From Chitinophagaceae bacterium (lineage in GTDB: Bacteria; Bacteroidota; Bacteroidia; Chitinophagales; Chitinophagaceae): DNA of 64,000 bases. The DNA lies in contig JADBXR010000002.1 of the NCBI GenBank assembly GCA_020403425.1, positions 62,001 to 126,000 of the forward strand. Direction: 5' to 3'. The notes beneath the pieces were generated by a model. That model was not told the DNA's origin and did no database searches. It worked only from the letters and a program-made list of their open reading frames with translations. Made by a program: the position numbers and the translations under genes. Positions 35,172 to 44,751 of the stretch are shown here, piece by piece; the stretch's first letter is position 1; every line of letters starts with the position of its first letter.

Positions 35172-36371
35172 TCAGGAAACCGGAACAAAAGCCTTGAACA
35201 GGGTGCAATGCCCCGACGCCTCAATCGTATAGGACTCATCGGCAAATACAGCAAAAGATTCTCCCCGTTTCAATGCCAGGCTGTTATTCACCACAGCCCC
35301 CCCTTCGGCAACCACCCATATCTCCAGTGAGGAAGCTTTGCTACTGTAGGCAATGGTAGCGGTAAGATCGATCCTGGCGATCCCGAAATCGGGTACCGGG
35401 CAGGGATAGACCCGCTCTCCGGGCAATACCTGGTTACCGGGCATCACCTGCGGCTGAATGGTTTCAAACAGGGTATGTTTCATGAGCTCGGGAACATCGA
35501 TATGTTTATCGGTGAGTCCGGCCCGGAGCACATTGTCGCTATTGGCCATCAGTTCTATACATTGGCCTTCCATATAGGCATGCGGAACACCTGCCCCTTG
35601 AAATACCGCTTCGCCGGGATTCACTTTCACGATATTGAAAAGATACAGGGAGAATACAGCGCGGTCTATATCCCCAATCTCGGTCCTGTTCTCATACAAT
35701 TTGGCCACCCACCATCCGGGCTGTTCCCTAGTAAGCAGTCCTTCTTTTTTCTTACGGACCTCCCTTTTGATCAGGTTGGCCAGCAAGGCATTGATCTCCG
35801 GTTGCTGCATCTCCATCACAAACCGGTACAGCTCTTTCAGCCCCTCCTTGCGGAAATAAGGAAGCAGCACATTGAATTCAGGAACTTCCTCCAGCGTTTT
35901 TTCAATGGCGGCGATAGAGGTAAAGCCATGCAATAACCAGAACTCACCCAGTGCCACCATTACTTCCGGCTTATGGTTCCTGTCCTTATAATTGCGATTA
36001 GGTGCGTTGATAGGGATACCTTCGGCCTCTTCCCTGTCAAAACCTTTCTCTGCCTCCTCCTTGGTAGGGTGTACCTGTATGGATAGCATGTTCCTAACAT
36101 CGAGCACTTTGAACAGGTAGGGCAACTCGCCAAAACGGTCGTACACTTTTTCAGACAATACGGATTGCGGGGTTTCTTGGCAAACGGTGTACAGCGACCG
36201 GTTGCCATCCCGCATCAGCAGGTCGGAAGGTGCAGAAGGATGGGATCCCATCCAATATTCCGCAAATGGCTGATGTTCAGTATTATTAAGCCCAAGGAAT
36301 TGAGGTAAAAATTCAAATCCACCCCAGGCATACTGCCTGGTCCTGCCCTTTAATTTATAGATTCTTTCCAC
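35172..36371 (-). CDS. manA: Mannose-6-phosphate isomerase, class I
   Basis: A 399-residue zinc enzyme interconverting mannose-6-phosphate and fructose-6-phosphate. The zinc-binding QVHP (in LSIQVHPTKEEAEKGFD) and the Glu of NHKPEVMVAL are clear, followed by EAVFQGAGVPHAYMEGQCIELMANSDNVLRAGLT (part quoted) with the third ligand His and the catalytic Arg. The C-terminal cupin part is typical of the Bacteroidota enzymes. Confidence 0.93.
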   Translation of the reverse strand: MERIYKLKGRTRQYAWGGFEFLPQFLGLNNTEHQPFAEYWMGSHPSAPSDLLMRDGNRSLYTVCQETPQSVLSEKVYDRFGELPYLFKVLDVRNMLSIQVHPTKEEAEKGFDREEAEGIPINAPNRNYKDRNHKPEVMVALGEFWLLHGFTSIAAIEKTLEEVPEFNVLLPYFRKEGLKELYRFVMEMQQPEINALLANLIKREVRKKKEGLLTREQPGWWVAKLYENRTEIGDIDRAVFSLYLFNIVKVNPGEAVFQGAGVPHAYMEGQCIELMANSDNVLRAGLTDKHIDVPELMKHTLFETIQPQVMPGNQVLPGERVYPCPVPDFGIARIDLTATIAYSSKASSLEIWVVAEGGAVVNNSLALKRGESFAVFADESYTIEASGHCTLFKAFVPVS

Positions 36372-36466
36372 GGTTTTGATCAGGTATTAATTACACGTAT
36401 TTTCCTATAACGCTGAAATGCTGCGGTTCGTGTACCAAGGGCTAATTTTAACGTTTAGGAACGCAT

Positions 36467-36823
36467 ATGGGACAGAACCAGCAAAAAGGCAACCAGGGCG
36501 AGTCATACGCTGCCGCTTACCTGGAAAAACAGGGCTATACCCTGCTGGAACGGAACTGGCGTTTCCGGCACTGGGAAGTGGACATCATTGCTTCGAAGAA
36601 CGGCTTCCTGCATTTCATTGAAGTAAAAACAAGGTATTCGCTCCGGTATGGCCGCCCGGAAGAAAGCATTACCCGCGAGAAGATGAACCATCTCCGCAAC
36701 GCGGCGGAAGAATACCAATACCTGCATCCGGATTGGAAATATATCCAGTTCGACGTAATGGCCATCACCCTGCTGAACGAAGAGGTCAAAGAGATCTTCC
36801 TGATAGAGGACGTGTATTTCTGA
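36467..36823 (+). CDS. YraN/UPF0102 family nuclease-fold protein
   Basis: A 118-residue restriction-endonuclease-like protein. The core motif is E-V-D-I-I-A (WEVDIIASK, residues 44-52) followed by FIEVKTRYS, which supplies the Glu-x-Lys of the PD-(D/E)xK fold. N-terminal GNQGESYAAAYLEKQGY is the family helix. Physiological role unknown; possibly Holliday-junction or branched-DNA related. Divergent from manA. Confidence 0.88.
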   Translation: MGQNQQKGNQGESYAAAYLEKQGYTLLERNWRFRHWEVDIIASKNGFLHFIEVKTRYSLRYGRPEESITREKMNHLRNAAEEYQYLHPDWKYIQFDVMAITLLNEEVKEIFLIEDVYF

Positions 36824-36865
36824 TACCGCTCAAACGGATCGTAATCAGCAATTACTAAGTACTAA

Positions 36866-37366
36866 CTATTTAAGCCCTCTCTCCATCATCTTCTCTACCA
36901 TCTTATAGGTGGCAGGGCAGTACTCGATGTTCTGCTGGTGTACATGAATGTATTCCACCATTTTCTTTTTCTTCAGGTGGGGGAATCCGGCACAGTCTTC
37001 GGGGCGCACTTCGTAGATGCTGCACATATGATTTTGCAGATTCAGGAACTGGCAGGGCTGTTTCACGTTCACCCAGTCGCCGGCTTCCTTATCGAACTCG
37101 AGCCATTTTTCTTTGAACTCGTTCGGGGTCATGTCAAAATGGGCCGCTATACGTTTGATATCCTTATTGGTGAAAGTGGGCGTCATGCTTTTGCAGCAAT
37201 TGGCACAGCTCAAACAATCCACTTCCTGCCACACTTCCGCATCTATCTGTTCGGCGATCTTATCGAGATGACGTGGCGGATTCTTTTCGATCTTTCCCAG
37301 ATAACGTTTGAATGCTTTCTGGTTATGGCGTACTTTTTGTTTGAAAGAGCGGAGATTAACTTGCAT
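36866..37366 (-). CDS. YkgJ-family zinc/iron-chelating cysteine-cluster protein
   Basis: A 166-residue protein from ATG 37366 (MQVNLRSFKQK). The conserved cysteines are seen as DCLSCANCC (Cys-x-x-Cys-x-x-Cys-Cys), then QPCQF, HMCSIYEVRPEDCAGFPH and YCPA. The family binds a metal or Fe-S centre; function is not established. The frame is open upstream to 37462, but no family similarity is seen there. Confidence 0.85.
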   Translation of the reverse strand: MQVNLRSFKQKVRHNQKAFKRYLGKIEKNPPRHLDKIAEQIDAEVWQEVDCLSCANCCKSMTPTFTNKDIKRIAAHFDMTPNEFKEKWLEFDKEAGDWVNVKQPCQFLNLQNHMCSIYEVRPEDCAGFPHLKKKKMVEYIHVHQQNIEYCPATYKMVEKMMERGLK

Positions 37367-37527
37367 TATTATTACGGATTGTCGAATTACGAATGATGGA
37401 TCAAATGTTTCGTCATTAAAATTTAGAACCGGCAATATCGAATAACCTAACTTCAATTCCAAAAACAGTTTTATGCGATCATCGCAGTCTCAACCCTTCT
37501 ATCCACAAATCGCTAATCCGTAGATCC

Positions 37528-38430
37528 ATGTGGGAAGCCTATAAGAAAGGATACAAAGCCTGGCTACGGCTGGAGAAATCGCTGAGCGACCATTCGGTGG
37601 AGGCCTACCTGCGTGATGTGAACAAGCTTACCGACTACCTGCAATCGGTACAGAAAATGGTGGCACCAGCAGACCTTACCCTGAAAGACCTGCAGGCATT
37701 CATCCGGTGGATCGGCGAACTGGAGCTTACGGCCACGTCGCAGGCCCGTATCATCTCTGGTATCCGGAGTTTTTACCGGTATTGCCTGGTGGAACAGATC
37801 TCTGCAACCGACCCCTCCACCCTGCTGGAAGCCCCTAAAACAAGAAGAAAGTTACCGGACGTACTCAGCTTCGAAGAGATCGAGTCCGTAATTGCCCAGT
37901 TGGATCAAAGCACACCCGAGGGCGGCAGGAACAAAGCCATCCTGGAAACCATGTACAGTTGTGGCTTACGCGTAAGTGAAGTAGTGAATCTGAAAATATC
38001 CTGTCTCTACCTGGATGTTGGTTTTATCCGAGTGATCGGTAAAGGCGATAAGGAACGACTGGTACCGATCGGCAGGGAAGCCAGCAAATATATCCGGATC
38101 TATAAAGAGGATATCCGCGTACACCAGCCCGTAAAACCCGGTTTTGAGGATATACTCTTCCTCAACAAACACGGCAGGAAGCTGAGCCGCATCATGATCT
38201 TTTACATCATACGCGACCTGGCACGGAAAGCAGGCATCACCAAACAGATATCACCCCACACCTTCCGGCATTCCTTTGCCACCCACCTGGTAGAAGGCGG
38301 CGCCGATCTTCGCGCCGTTCAGGAAATGCTGGGGCATGAAAGCATCACCACCACAGAGATATACACCCATCTGGACCGTGATTTCCTGCGAGACACATTG
38401 CAGCGTTTCCATCCCGCTTACCGCGGATAG
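37528..38430 (+). CDS. xerD: Site-specific tyrosine recombinase XerD
   Basis: A 300-residue recombinase of normal XerC/D length. N-terminal SAM-like DNA-binding domain (5-90) and catalytic domain with Arg148 (CGLRVSE), Lys172 (GKGDKER), His244 and Arg247 (PHTFRHSFATHL), His270 (LGHESI) and nucleophile Tyr279 (TEIYTHLD). It resolves chromosome dimers at dif. No phage or integron signs are near, so it is the housekeeping enzyme. The gene ends with TAG. Confidence 0.92.
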   Translation: MWEAYKKGYKAWLRLEKSLSDHSVEAYLRDVNKLTDYLQSVQKMVAPADLTLKDLQAFIRWIGELELTATSQARIISGIRSFYRYCLVEQISATDPSTLLEAPKTRRKLPDVLSFEEIESVIAQLDQSTPEGGRNKAILETMYSCGLRVSEVVNLKISCLYLDVGFIRVIGKGDKERLVPIGREASKYIRIYKEDIRVHQPVKPGFEDILFLNKHGRKLSRIMIFYIIRDLARKAGITKQISPHTFRHSFATHLVEGGADLRAVQEMLGHESITTTEIYTHLDRDFLRDTLQRFHPAYRG

Positions 38431-38508
38431 GAATAGCGATTCAGAATGCCTGGGAAAGAAAACGGTACCGGTATCAAACAGCTGTACAAACCTTAACATT
38501 TGTTCCCG

Positions 38509-38538
38509 TTTGCTACTTCCCAAAATCACTTATGTTTG
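38509..38538 (+). promoter_or_regulatory. Complete Bacteroidota promoter (TTTG, 18 bp, TATGTTTG)
   Basis: -33 box TTTG at 38509-38512 and -7 box TATGTTTG at 38531-38538, the best-formed promoter in the window, 20 bases before ATG 38559. Confidence 0.7.
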
Positions 38539-38558
38539 TCACATCAAAATAAACAAGT

Positions 38559-39401
38559 ATGAAAAAAATCATCCTGATCGCTGCACTTGCATGCAGTGTT
38601 TCCAGCTTTGCACAGGTAAGAATGCCGGCCCCAAGTCCTGCACAGAAACTGACACAGGAATTCGGTCTGGGCACCATTGAAGTGAATTATTCCCGCCCCG
38701 CACTGAAAGGCCGCAGTCTGTTCAAAGACAATAGCGACCTGGCCCCGCTGGGTAAAATGTGGCGTACCGGCGCCAATGCCGCTACCCGCATCAGTTTTAC
38801 TGACAGAGTAATGATGGGCGGAAAATTACTGGATACCGGCGCTTATGTACTCTACACCATCCCAGGAAAGGACTACTGGGAGATCATCATCAACAAAGGC
38901 CTGAAGAATTCAGGACTGGACGGATACAAGGAAAGTGAGGACGTGAACCGTTTTAAGGTGAAAGCGGAGAAGAACGGCATCTCTGTGGAGACCTTCACCA
39001 TCCAGTTCGACAATGTGCTGGCTGAAAGCTGTAACCTGCAGATCCTGTGGGGCACTACACTGGTGAACATTCCCATCAGTGTAAACGTAAAGGACCGCAT
39101 CCGTGCACAGGTAGAGAAAGCGCTAGCCGCAGAAACACCTAACCCCGGTGCATACCAGGCTGCTGCCAATTTTTATTATGAATGGGACAAGGACCTGAAC
39201 AAGGCCCTGGTGAATGCCACCAAAGCCACACAGGCCAATCCCAAAGCTTTCTGGCTCTTCCTGTTGCAGGCAAGGATCCAGCAGGGTCTGGGCGATAAGA
39301 CCGCTGCCAAAGCCAGTGCTGAAAAATGTATCGAACTGGCCCAGGAAGCCAAGAACGACGATTACGTACGCATGGCTACCGACCTGATCAAAAAATTATA
39401 G
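38559..39401 (+). CDS. DUF2911 exported protein with C-terminal TPR-like region
   Basis: A 280-residue periplasmic protein: signal peptide MKKIILIAALACSVSSFAQ, then the DUF2911 domain with PSPAQKLTQEFGLG, VNYSRPALKGR and KMWRTGANAATRISF (residues 25-175). Residues about 190-280 form helical repeats (ANFYYEWDKDLNKALVNATKA) like a TPR. Function unknown; widespread in Bacteroidota. Has its own promoter and terminator. Confidence 0.85.
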   Translation: MKKIILIAALACSVSSFAQVRMPAPSPAQKLTQEFGLGTIEVNYSRPALKGRSLFKDNSDLAPLGKMWRTGANAATRISFTDRVMMGGKLLDTGAYVLYTIPGKDYWEIIINKGLKNSGLDGYKESEDVNRFKVKAEKNGISVETFTIQFDNVLAESCNLQILWGTTLVNIPISVNVKDRIRAQVEKALAAETPNPGAYQAAANFYYEWDKDLNKALVNATKATQANPKAFWLFLLQARIQQGLGDKTAAKASAEKCIELAQEAKNDDYVRMATDLIKKL

Positions 39402-39425
39402 GTAATCGCCTAGGATATTATCCAA

Positions 39426-39467
39426 AAAGAAGAAGGGTTCCGGCACATACCGGAACCCTTCTTCTTT
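39426..39467. terminator. Bidirectional terminator between DUF2911 and VOC genes
   Basis: Perfect 18-bp stem (39426-39443 and 39450-39467) with a 6-nt loop; A-rich on one side and T-rich on the other, fitting two convergent genes. Confidence 0.9.
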
Positions 39468-39484
39468 AATACAAGGTTCATATA

Positions 39485-39874
39485 TCAGATGGTGATCTCG
39501 ATGCGGTTCCCTTCAGGATCCAGTACCGCACTTTCGTAATATCCATCCCCGGTCTTGCGCGGTTCGCCAACAATGCGGATGCCATCTTTCCGCAACTGCT
39601 CAGTGATCGCATTCACGGCATCTTCTGAACCCACTGATACCGCAAAATGGATCAATCCGGAGAATTGTGCCAGCACATCATTCAGGTTATCCGGTATTCC
39701 GGGCATCTGCATCAGTTCCAGCCTGGGACCTTTCTCAAAACTGAGAAAATAGGAACTGAAAAGATTCTGTGGATTATGATAGCGGGCATTGGATCGGGCA
39801 TTAAAATACTTGCTATAAAAACCTTTCATTGCCTCAAGGTCTTTGCACCAGATGGCCAGGTGTTCAATATACAT
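39485..39874 (-). CDS. VOC-family protein (glyoxalase/bleomycin-resistance fold)
   Basis: A 129-residue protein from ATG 39874 (MYIEHLAIWCKDLEAM). One complete VOC fold with candidate metal ligands His5, Glu in RLELMQM, His in LIHFAVSVG and Glu in NRIEITI, as in glyoxalase I. Substrate unknown. The frame is open 18 codons further upstream, but the family N-terminus begins at 39874. Confidence 0.85.
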   Translation of the reverse strand: MYIEHLAIWCKDLEAMKGFYSKYFNARSNARYHNPQNLFSSYFLSFEKGPRLELMQMPGIPDNLNDVLAQFSGLIHFAVSVGSEDAVNAITEQLRKDGIRIVGEPRKTGDGYYESAVLDPEGNRIEITI

Positions 39875-39932
39875 AAGCGGGTCTTGTTTGATCAAAAGAA
39901 CAAAGAATCCTGTCACCGGGCAAGCCATTCAT

Positions 39933-39955
39933 AAAAAAAGCCCTCCGAAGAGGGC
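39933..39955 (-). terminator. Intrinsic terminator for the AOS-family PLP enzyme gene
   Basis: Stem GCCCTC/GAGGGC (39940-39945, 39950-39955) with a 4-nt loop; the complement of 39933-39939 gives seven T on the minus strand. Confidence 0.8.
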
Positions 39956-39981
39956 CTGTATTGTCAATAATTACTGTTCGC

Positions 39982-41241
39982 TTATTTTGATTCGGCCATA
40001 TCGGGGATCTTCTCCACTTTATAGGCACCTGCATCCAGTTTGGCTTTGGTTTCGCTGAACGCTTTGAGTGTTTCTTCGATATCCGCATCCGTATGGGCCG
40101 CCGTCGGGATCAGTCGATAAATGATATGCCCTTTCGGGATCACCGGATACACCACGATGGAACAGAATATCCGGTAATTCTCACGGAGATCCATCACCAT
40201 GGCCGTAGCTTCTTCCACACCTCCCTTCATGTATACGGGTGTTACCATGGTATTGGTATTACCGATATCAAAGCCCTTTTCTTTCAGCCCTGCCTGCAGC
40301 TTCAGTGCATTCTTCCACAAGCGTTCCTTCAGTTCGGGTTGTGTTTGCAGCAGTTCCAGTCTTTTCAGGTTTCCGATCACGATCGGCATCGGTAAACTTT
40401 TGGCGAAGATCTGTGAGCGGATATTGTAACGGATATAATCAATGATGGCCTTGTCACCCGCCATGAAAGCACCAATAGATGCCATGGACTTGGCAAACGT
40501 GGAGAAATACAGGTCGATCCCATCCTGACAACCCTGCTCCTCGCCTGCACCGGCACCGGTCTTACCGAGAGTACCAAAACCATGTGCATCATCCACCAGT
40601 AAACGGAATTCGAATTTCTTTTTCAGGTCAACGATCTCTTTCAGTTTACCCTGATCACCGGCCATTCCAAACACACCTTCCGTGATCACCAGGATACCGC
40701 CGGTCTTCTGTTTCTCTATCAGAGCGGTGGCTCTTTCCATCTGCTTCTCAAAATCTTCCACATCATTGTGTTTGAACACATAACGGTGACCGGGATGCAA
40801 ACGCAGTCCATCAATGATACAGGCATGGCTTTCCGCATCGTAAACGATCACATCGTGGCGGCCACAGATGGCATCGATAGCGCTCATGATACCCTGGTAA
40901 CCAAAGTTCATGAGAATGGCGTCCTCCTTCTTCTCAAAAGCGGCCAGTTCCTTTTCCAACTGTTCATGGTAATTGCTGTTCCCGCTCATCATACGCGCAC
41001 CCATCGGCAATGCAAGGCCGAATTTGGCAGCGGCTTCTGCATCGGTCTTACGGATCTCCGGATGATTGGCCAGTCCCAGGTAATTATTCAGGCTCCAAAC
41101 GATCATTTCCTTGCCACGGAACACCATACGGTTACCGATCTCTCCCTCCAGTTTGGGGAATGCAAAATATCCATGCGCACGCTCACGGTGCTGACCCAGC
41201 GGACCATAGTTCTTTAACAGTTTTTCAAAGATGTCTGCCAT
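39982..41241 (-). CDS. Alpha-oxoamine synthase family PLP enzyme (KBL/SPT-like)
   Basis: A 419-residue fold-type I PLP enzyme that would condense an amino acid with an acyl-CoA or split the reverse product. Motifs: NNYLGLANHPE, YDAESHACIIDG, LLVDDAHGFGTLG (PLP Asp and His) and the Schiff-base Lys in FSTFAKSMASIGAF. In Bacteroidota this group includes serine palmitoyltransferase, glycine C-acetyltransferase (kbl) and 8-amino-7-oxononanoate synthase; no bio or tdh gene is adjacent, and I cannot choose between them. Sphingolipid synthesis is a real possibility. Confidence 0.85.
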   Translation of the reverse strand: MADIFEKLLKNYGPLGQHRERAHGYFAFPKLEGEIGNRMVFRGKEMIVWSLNNYLGLANHPEIRKTDAEAAAKFGLALPMGARMMSGNSNYHEQLEKELAAFEKKEDAILMNFGYQGIMSAIDAICGRHDVIVYDAESHACIIDGLRLHPGHRYVFKHNDVEDFEKQMERATALIEKQKTGGILVITEGVFGMAGDQGKLKEIVDLKKKFEFRLLVDDAHGFGTLGKTGAGAGEEQGCQDGIDLYFSTFAKSMASIGAFMAGDKAIIDYIRYNIRSQIFAKSLPMPIVIGNLKRLELLQTQPELKERLWKNALKLQAGLKEKGFDIGNTNTMVTPVYMKGGVEEATAMVMDLRENYRIFCSIVVYPVIPKGHIIYRLIPTAAHTDADIEETLKAFSETKAKLDAGAYKVEKIPDMAESK

Positions 41242-41275
41242 ATTATCAAATCGTTACTTTAGTGAAAAATCGACG

Positions 41276-41283
41276 CAAAGGTA
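41276..41283 (-). promoter_or_regulatory. Bacteroidota -7 element (TACCTTTG) for the AOS-family gene
   Basis: Perfect consensus on the minus strand, 34 bases before ATG 41241. Confidence 0.55.
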
Positions 41284-41393
41284 AACTTTTAGCCCCTAAA
41301 GGGCAAGCTCAATTATTCACCTTGGCTTATCTTCACAGCCTAATTGACCGGGTTGATGACCCTTCACAACCCAAAAACGAACAAATTGACCCC

Positions 41394-43049
41394 ATGAAGA
41401 AACTGATTTTCTCTTTTTTAGCCTGTGTACTGGTTTCCACCGTACAGGCGCAGAAACCCGTACAACCCAGTTCAACGGATGCCGTTCAACGCCCCAAACT
41501 GGTGGTGGGCATCGTTGTTGACCAGATGCGCTGGGACTATCTCTATCGTTTCAATCCCCTGTTCAAAGCGAATGGAGGTTTCAAAAGGATGCTGGGCGAA
41601 GGGTTTTCCTGTGAGAACACACTGATCCCCTATGCACCGACCGTGACCGCCTGTGGACATACTGCCACCTATACAGGAAGCGTTCCCGCCATTCATGGCA
41701 TTACCGGCAATAGCTGGTGGGATAACCAACTGATGCGCCCGGTATATTGCAGTGAGGACAAATCCGTGAAAGGCGTGGGTGGAAAAAGCGAGGAAGATGG
41801 CCAGATGAGCCCTAAAAACATGCTCACCACCACCATCTGCGATGAGCTAAGAGTGGCCACCAATTTCAAGAGCAAAGTGATCGGTGTGGCTCTGAAAGAC
41901 AGGGGTTCCATTCTTCCCGCAGGACACGCAGCCAATGCGGCGTATTGGTATGAGGGTAAGTCCGGGAATTTCATCACCAGCACTTATTATATGAATGAAT
42001 TACCTGGCTGGGTAAAAAAATTCAATGACCGCAAACTGACCGACTCTCTCTATAAACTGAACTGGAGCCTGGTGCTACCAAAAGAGACCTATGCACAATT
42101 TGCAACGGAAGACGTTAAGGAGTATGAGAGCAAACCTTTCGGCAAAGATGCTACCGGTTTCCCTTATGATCTTTCGAAATTTATCGGTAAGGACTACAGC
42201 AAGATCTCATCCACCCCGCATGGGAACACTTTGACCGTGGAAATGGCCAAAGCGGCCATTGCAGCAGAAAAATTGGGTAAAGGAGAAGCTACCGATTTTC
42301 TGGCTGTAAGTTTTTCTTCGCCTGATTATATCGGTCACGCATTCGGCCCCAACTCATGGGAAACCGTTGACGGATACATCCGCCTGGATGAGGAACTCGG
42401 CAAGCTGCTGGCTTACCTGGATGCAACTGTAGGCAAGAACCAGTACACCGTTTTTCTGACCGCCGACCATGCTGTAGCACATGTACCCGGTTTTATGAAA
42501 GACAACAAATTGCCAGGCGGTGTGATGGATGATATGGGCATCATGAAAGACATGAACGCAAAACTGAAAGAGAAATTTGGTGTAAGCAATGCGGTGGTGA
42601 GCATGTACAATTACCAGGCATACCTCAATCACCCGGCCATCGATTCTGCCAGGCAGGATATAGAAGCCATCAAAGGCTGGATCGTATCGTACCTGAAAAA
42701 GAACGAAGCAGTGGCCAATGTATTCCCTACCTCCGAGATCATGACCACTCCCATACACAAGACCCTGCGCGAAATGCTGGCCAATGGATTTTTCCCGAGA
42801 CGCAGCGGCGATGTTCAGGTGATACTGAAACCCGGTTATATTGAAGGCGGTGCCACAGGTACTACGCATGGTTTATGGTATCCGTATGATGCACATATTC
42901 CTTTGTTATGGTATGGATGGGGCATCAAAAAAGGGAAGACCAACCGGGAGACCTATATGACCGATATCGCCGCCACACTGGCCGCCATGCTACACATACA
43001 GATGCCAAGCGGTTCGGTGGGCAAAGTGATCGAAGAAGTGATGAAATAG
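41394..43049 (+). CDS. PafA-like alkaline phosphatase, exported
   Basis: A 551-residue alkaline-phosphatase-superfamily enzyme. ATG 41394 gives signal peptide MKKLIFSFLACVLVSTVQA. Motifs match the PafA phosphomonoesterases of Flavobacteria: GIVVDQMRWDYLYRF (metal Asp), PTVTACGHTATYTGS (nucleophile Thr), the ALKDRGSILPAGHAANAAYWY segment with the Lys-x-Arg pair, SSPDYIGHAFGPNS and TADHAVAH metal ligands. Periplasmic phosphate scavenging is likely. The frame is open upstream to 41010, but that part overlaps the divergent gene. Confidence 0.9.
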   Translation: MKKLIFSFLACVLVSTVQAQKPVQPSSTDAVQRPKLVVGIVVDQMRWDYLYRFNPLFKANGGFKRMLGEGFSCENTLIPYAPTVTACGHTATYTGSVPAIHGITGNSWWDNQLMRPVYCSEDKSVKGVGGKSEEDGQMSPKNMLTTTICDELRVATNFKSKVIGVALKDRGSILPAGHAANAAYWYEGKSGNFITSTYYMNELPGWVKKFNDRKLTDSLYKLNWSLVLPKETYAQFATEDVKEYESKPFGKDATGFPYDLSKFIGKDYSKISSTPHGNTLTVEMAKAAIAAEKLGKGEATDFLAVSFSSPDYIGHAFGPNSWETVDGYIRLDEELGKLLAYLDATVGKNQYTVFLTADHAVAHVPGFMKDNKLPGGVMDDMGIMKDMNAKLKEKFGVSNAVVSMYNYQAYLNHPAIDSARQDIEAIKGWIVSYLKKNEAVANVFPTSEIMTTPIHKTLREMLANGFFPRRSGDVQVILKPGYIEGGATGTTHGLWYPYDAHIPLLWYGWGIKKGKTNRETYMTDIAATLAAMLHIQMPSGSVGKVIEEVMK

Positions 43050-43128
43050 GCGTTCTCCCGATTTATCACAAAAAGGAACAGGTACTGTAAGTTTTTCTTT
43101 GGTGGCCCGTCTACTACAAAAAACACTT

Positions 43129-43335
43129 ATGAAAACAATGAAAACATTTGCCGCCGTCCTGCTCATGACAGGCTTTTTGGCCACCGGAGCTTTGGCACAA
43201 CAGAAGGAAACTGCCAAGGAACACAAATGCACCAAAGCGTGCACCAAGGAAAAACACGCTTATGCACACGGTGAAAAAGGCCATACCTGCGGAGAAGCCT
43301 GTAAAAAAATGATGGACAAAAAGGGAAAAATGTAA
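43129..43335 (+). CDS. Small exported Cys/His/Lys-rich protein
   Basis: A 68-residue product from ATG 43129 with signal peptide MKTMKTFAAVLLMTGFLATGALA. The mature 45 residues are almost only Lys, Cys, His, Glu and Gly, with two Cys-x3-Cys pairs (CTKAC and CGEAC) and interspersed His (KEKHAYAHGEKGH). This composition suggests periplasmic metal binding, but no family is recognised. It has a strong terminator and sits alone after the phosphatase gene. Confidence 0.7.
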   Translation: MKTMKTFAAVLLMTGFLATGALAQQKETAKEHKCTKACTKEKHAYAHGEKGHTCGEACKKMMDKKGKM

Positions 43336-43351
43336 TTCAGCCGTTCAAAAG

Positions 43352-43388
43352 AAAAAGCCATCCTGCACAGAGCAGGATGGCTTTTTTT
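43352..43388. terminator. Strong bidirectional terminator
   Basis: Perfect 15-bp stem AAAAAGCCATCCTGC/GCAGGATGGCTTTTT (43352-43366, 43372-43386), 5-nt loop, T-run to 43388; lies between the Cys/His protein and icd, which converge. Confidence 0.92.
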
Positions 43389-43408
43389 ATTTGAGATCGC
43401 CAGCCGGT

Positions 43409-44641
43409 TTATTTGGCCAGTTTGGCTTTCAGGTTCTGATCCAGCGCATCCAGGAACTCTTCGGTGTACAGGTAGTGTTCACCATGGTTCACTTTATTGC
43501 CATGGATACAAATGGCCAGGTCTTTGGTCATCTTACCGCTTTCTACGGTCTCCACACAAACCTGCTCCAGTGCATGACAGAAATCGATCAGCTCCTGGTT
43601 GCCATCCAGTTTACCGCGGAACTCCAACCCTCTTGTCCAGGCAAAAATAGAAGCGATCGGGTTGGTGGATGTGGGTTTTCCCTTCTGATGTTCACGGTAG
43701 TGGCGGGTAACGGTTCCATGAGCGGCTTCTGCTTCCATGATCTTACCGTCGGGAGTGATCAGGGTGGAAGTCATCAGACCCAGTGAACCGAATCCCTGTG
43801 CAACAGTATCACTCTGTACATCGCCATCGTAGTTCTTACAGGCCCATACAAAATTACCGTTCCATTTCAGAGCGCTGGCTACCATGTCATCGATCAGGCG
43901 ATGCTCATAAGTGATACCAGCGGCATCAAAAGCGGCCTTGAATTCCTTCTGGTAGATCTCTTCAAAAATATCTTTGAAACGTCCGTCATATTTTTTCAGG
44001 ATGGTATTCTTGGTAGACAGATACAAAGGCCATTTTTTGCTCAATGCCGTATTGAAACAGCTGCGGGCAAACCCTTTGATGCTCTCGTCTGTATTGTACA
44101 TGGCCAAGGCAACACCATCTCCTTTGTAGTTGAACACTTCGTATTCCTGGGTGGTACCATCCTCGCCTTCGAACTTGATGGTGAGTTTACCTTTTCCTTT
44201 GGTGACAAAATCCGTGGCGCGGTACTGGTCGCCGAATGCGTGACGGCCGATACAGATCGGAGCGGTCCAGTTAGGGACCAGACGTGGTACATTCTTACAA
44301 ACGATCGGCTCGCGGAACACCGTACCATCCAGGATATTACGGATGGTTCCATTAGGGCTCTTCCACATCTGTTTCAGTTTGAATTCTTCCACGCGTTGCT
44401 CATCGGGTGTGATAGTGGCACATTTGATACCCACGCCATATTGCTTGATGGCATTGGCTGCGTCAACAGTGACCTGGTCGTTGGTCTCATCGCGGTATTC
44501 CATTCCCAGATCATAATATTTGATATCCACTTCCAGATAAGGAAGGATCAGTTTGTCTTTGATGAACTTCCAGATAATACGGGTCATTTCGTCACCATCC
44601 AGTTCTACCACCGGATTGGCCACTTTGATTTTTTGTGCCAT
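43409..44641 (-). CDS. icd: NADP-dependent isocitrate dehydrogenase (eukaryote-like class)
   Basis: A 410-residue TCA-cycle enzyme. The N-terminus [19 protein letters not shown] and the substrate loop [20 protein letters not shown] are those of the homodimeric eukaryote-like NADP enzymes rather than the E. coli type. [11 protein letters not shown] supplies the metal-binding Asp and [17 protein letters not shown] the NADP site. Own promoter upstream, strong terminator downstream. Confidence 0.95.
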   Translation of the reverse strand: MAQKIKVANPVVELDGDEMTRIIWKFIKDKLILPYLEVDIKYYDLGMEYRDETNDQVTVDAANAIKQYGVGIKCATITPDEQRVEEFKLKQMWKSPNGTIRNILDGTVFREPIVCKNVPRLVPNWTAPICIGRHAFGDQYRATDFVTKGKGKLTIKFEGEDGTTQEYEVFNYKGDGVALAMYNTDESIKGFARSCFNTALSKKWPLYLSTKNTILKKYDGRFKDIFEEIYQKEFKAAFDAAGITYEHRLIDDMVASALKWNGNFVWACKNYDGDVQSDTVAQGFGSLGLMTSTLITPDGKIMEAEAAHGTVTRHYREHQKGKPTSTNPIASIFAWTRGLEFRGKLDGNQELIDFCHALEQVCVETVESGKMTKDLAICIHGNKVNHGEHYLYTEEFLDALDQNLKAKLAK

Positions 44642-44673
44642 AATAATTCCTTTTGGTTAATATAAAACGTAAA

Positions 44674-44681
44674 CAAATGTA
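44674..44681 (-). promoter_or_regulatory. Bacteroidota -7 element (TACATTTG) for icd
   Basis: Perfect consensus on the minus strand, 32 bases before ATG 44641. Confidence 0.6.
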
Positions 44682-44751
44682 GCACTTTATCAGGTTTGAG
44701 GGCTGTATCCTGCACGGTAGTTTTTATCACAAAATCCGCAAAACAGCGTTC

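Noticed and set aside
34523..35254. Long form of the DUF6580 membrane protein
   Set aside because: The first 54 codons overlap the end of manA and precede a -7 element; the family-like N-terminus starts at 35092.
41010..41393. N-terminal extension of the PafA-like phosphatase
   Set aside because: It overlaps the start and promoter of the divergent PLP-enzyme gene; ATG 41394 gives a proper signal peptide.
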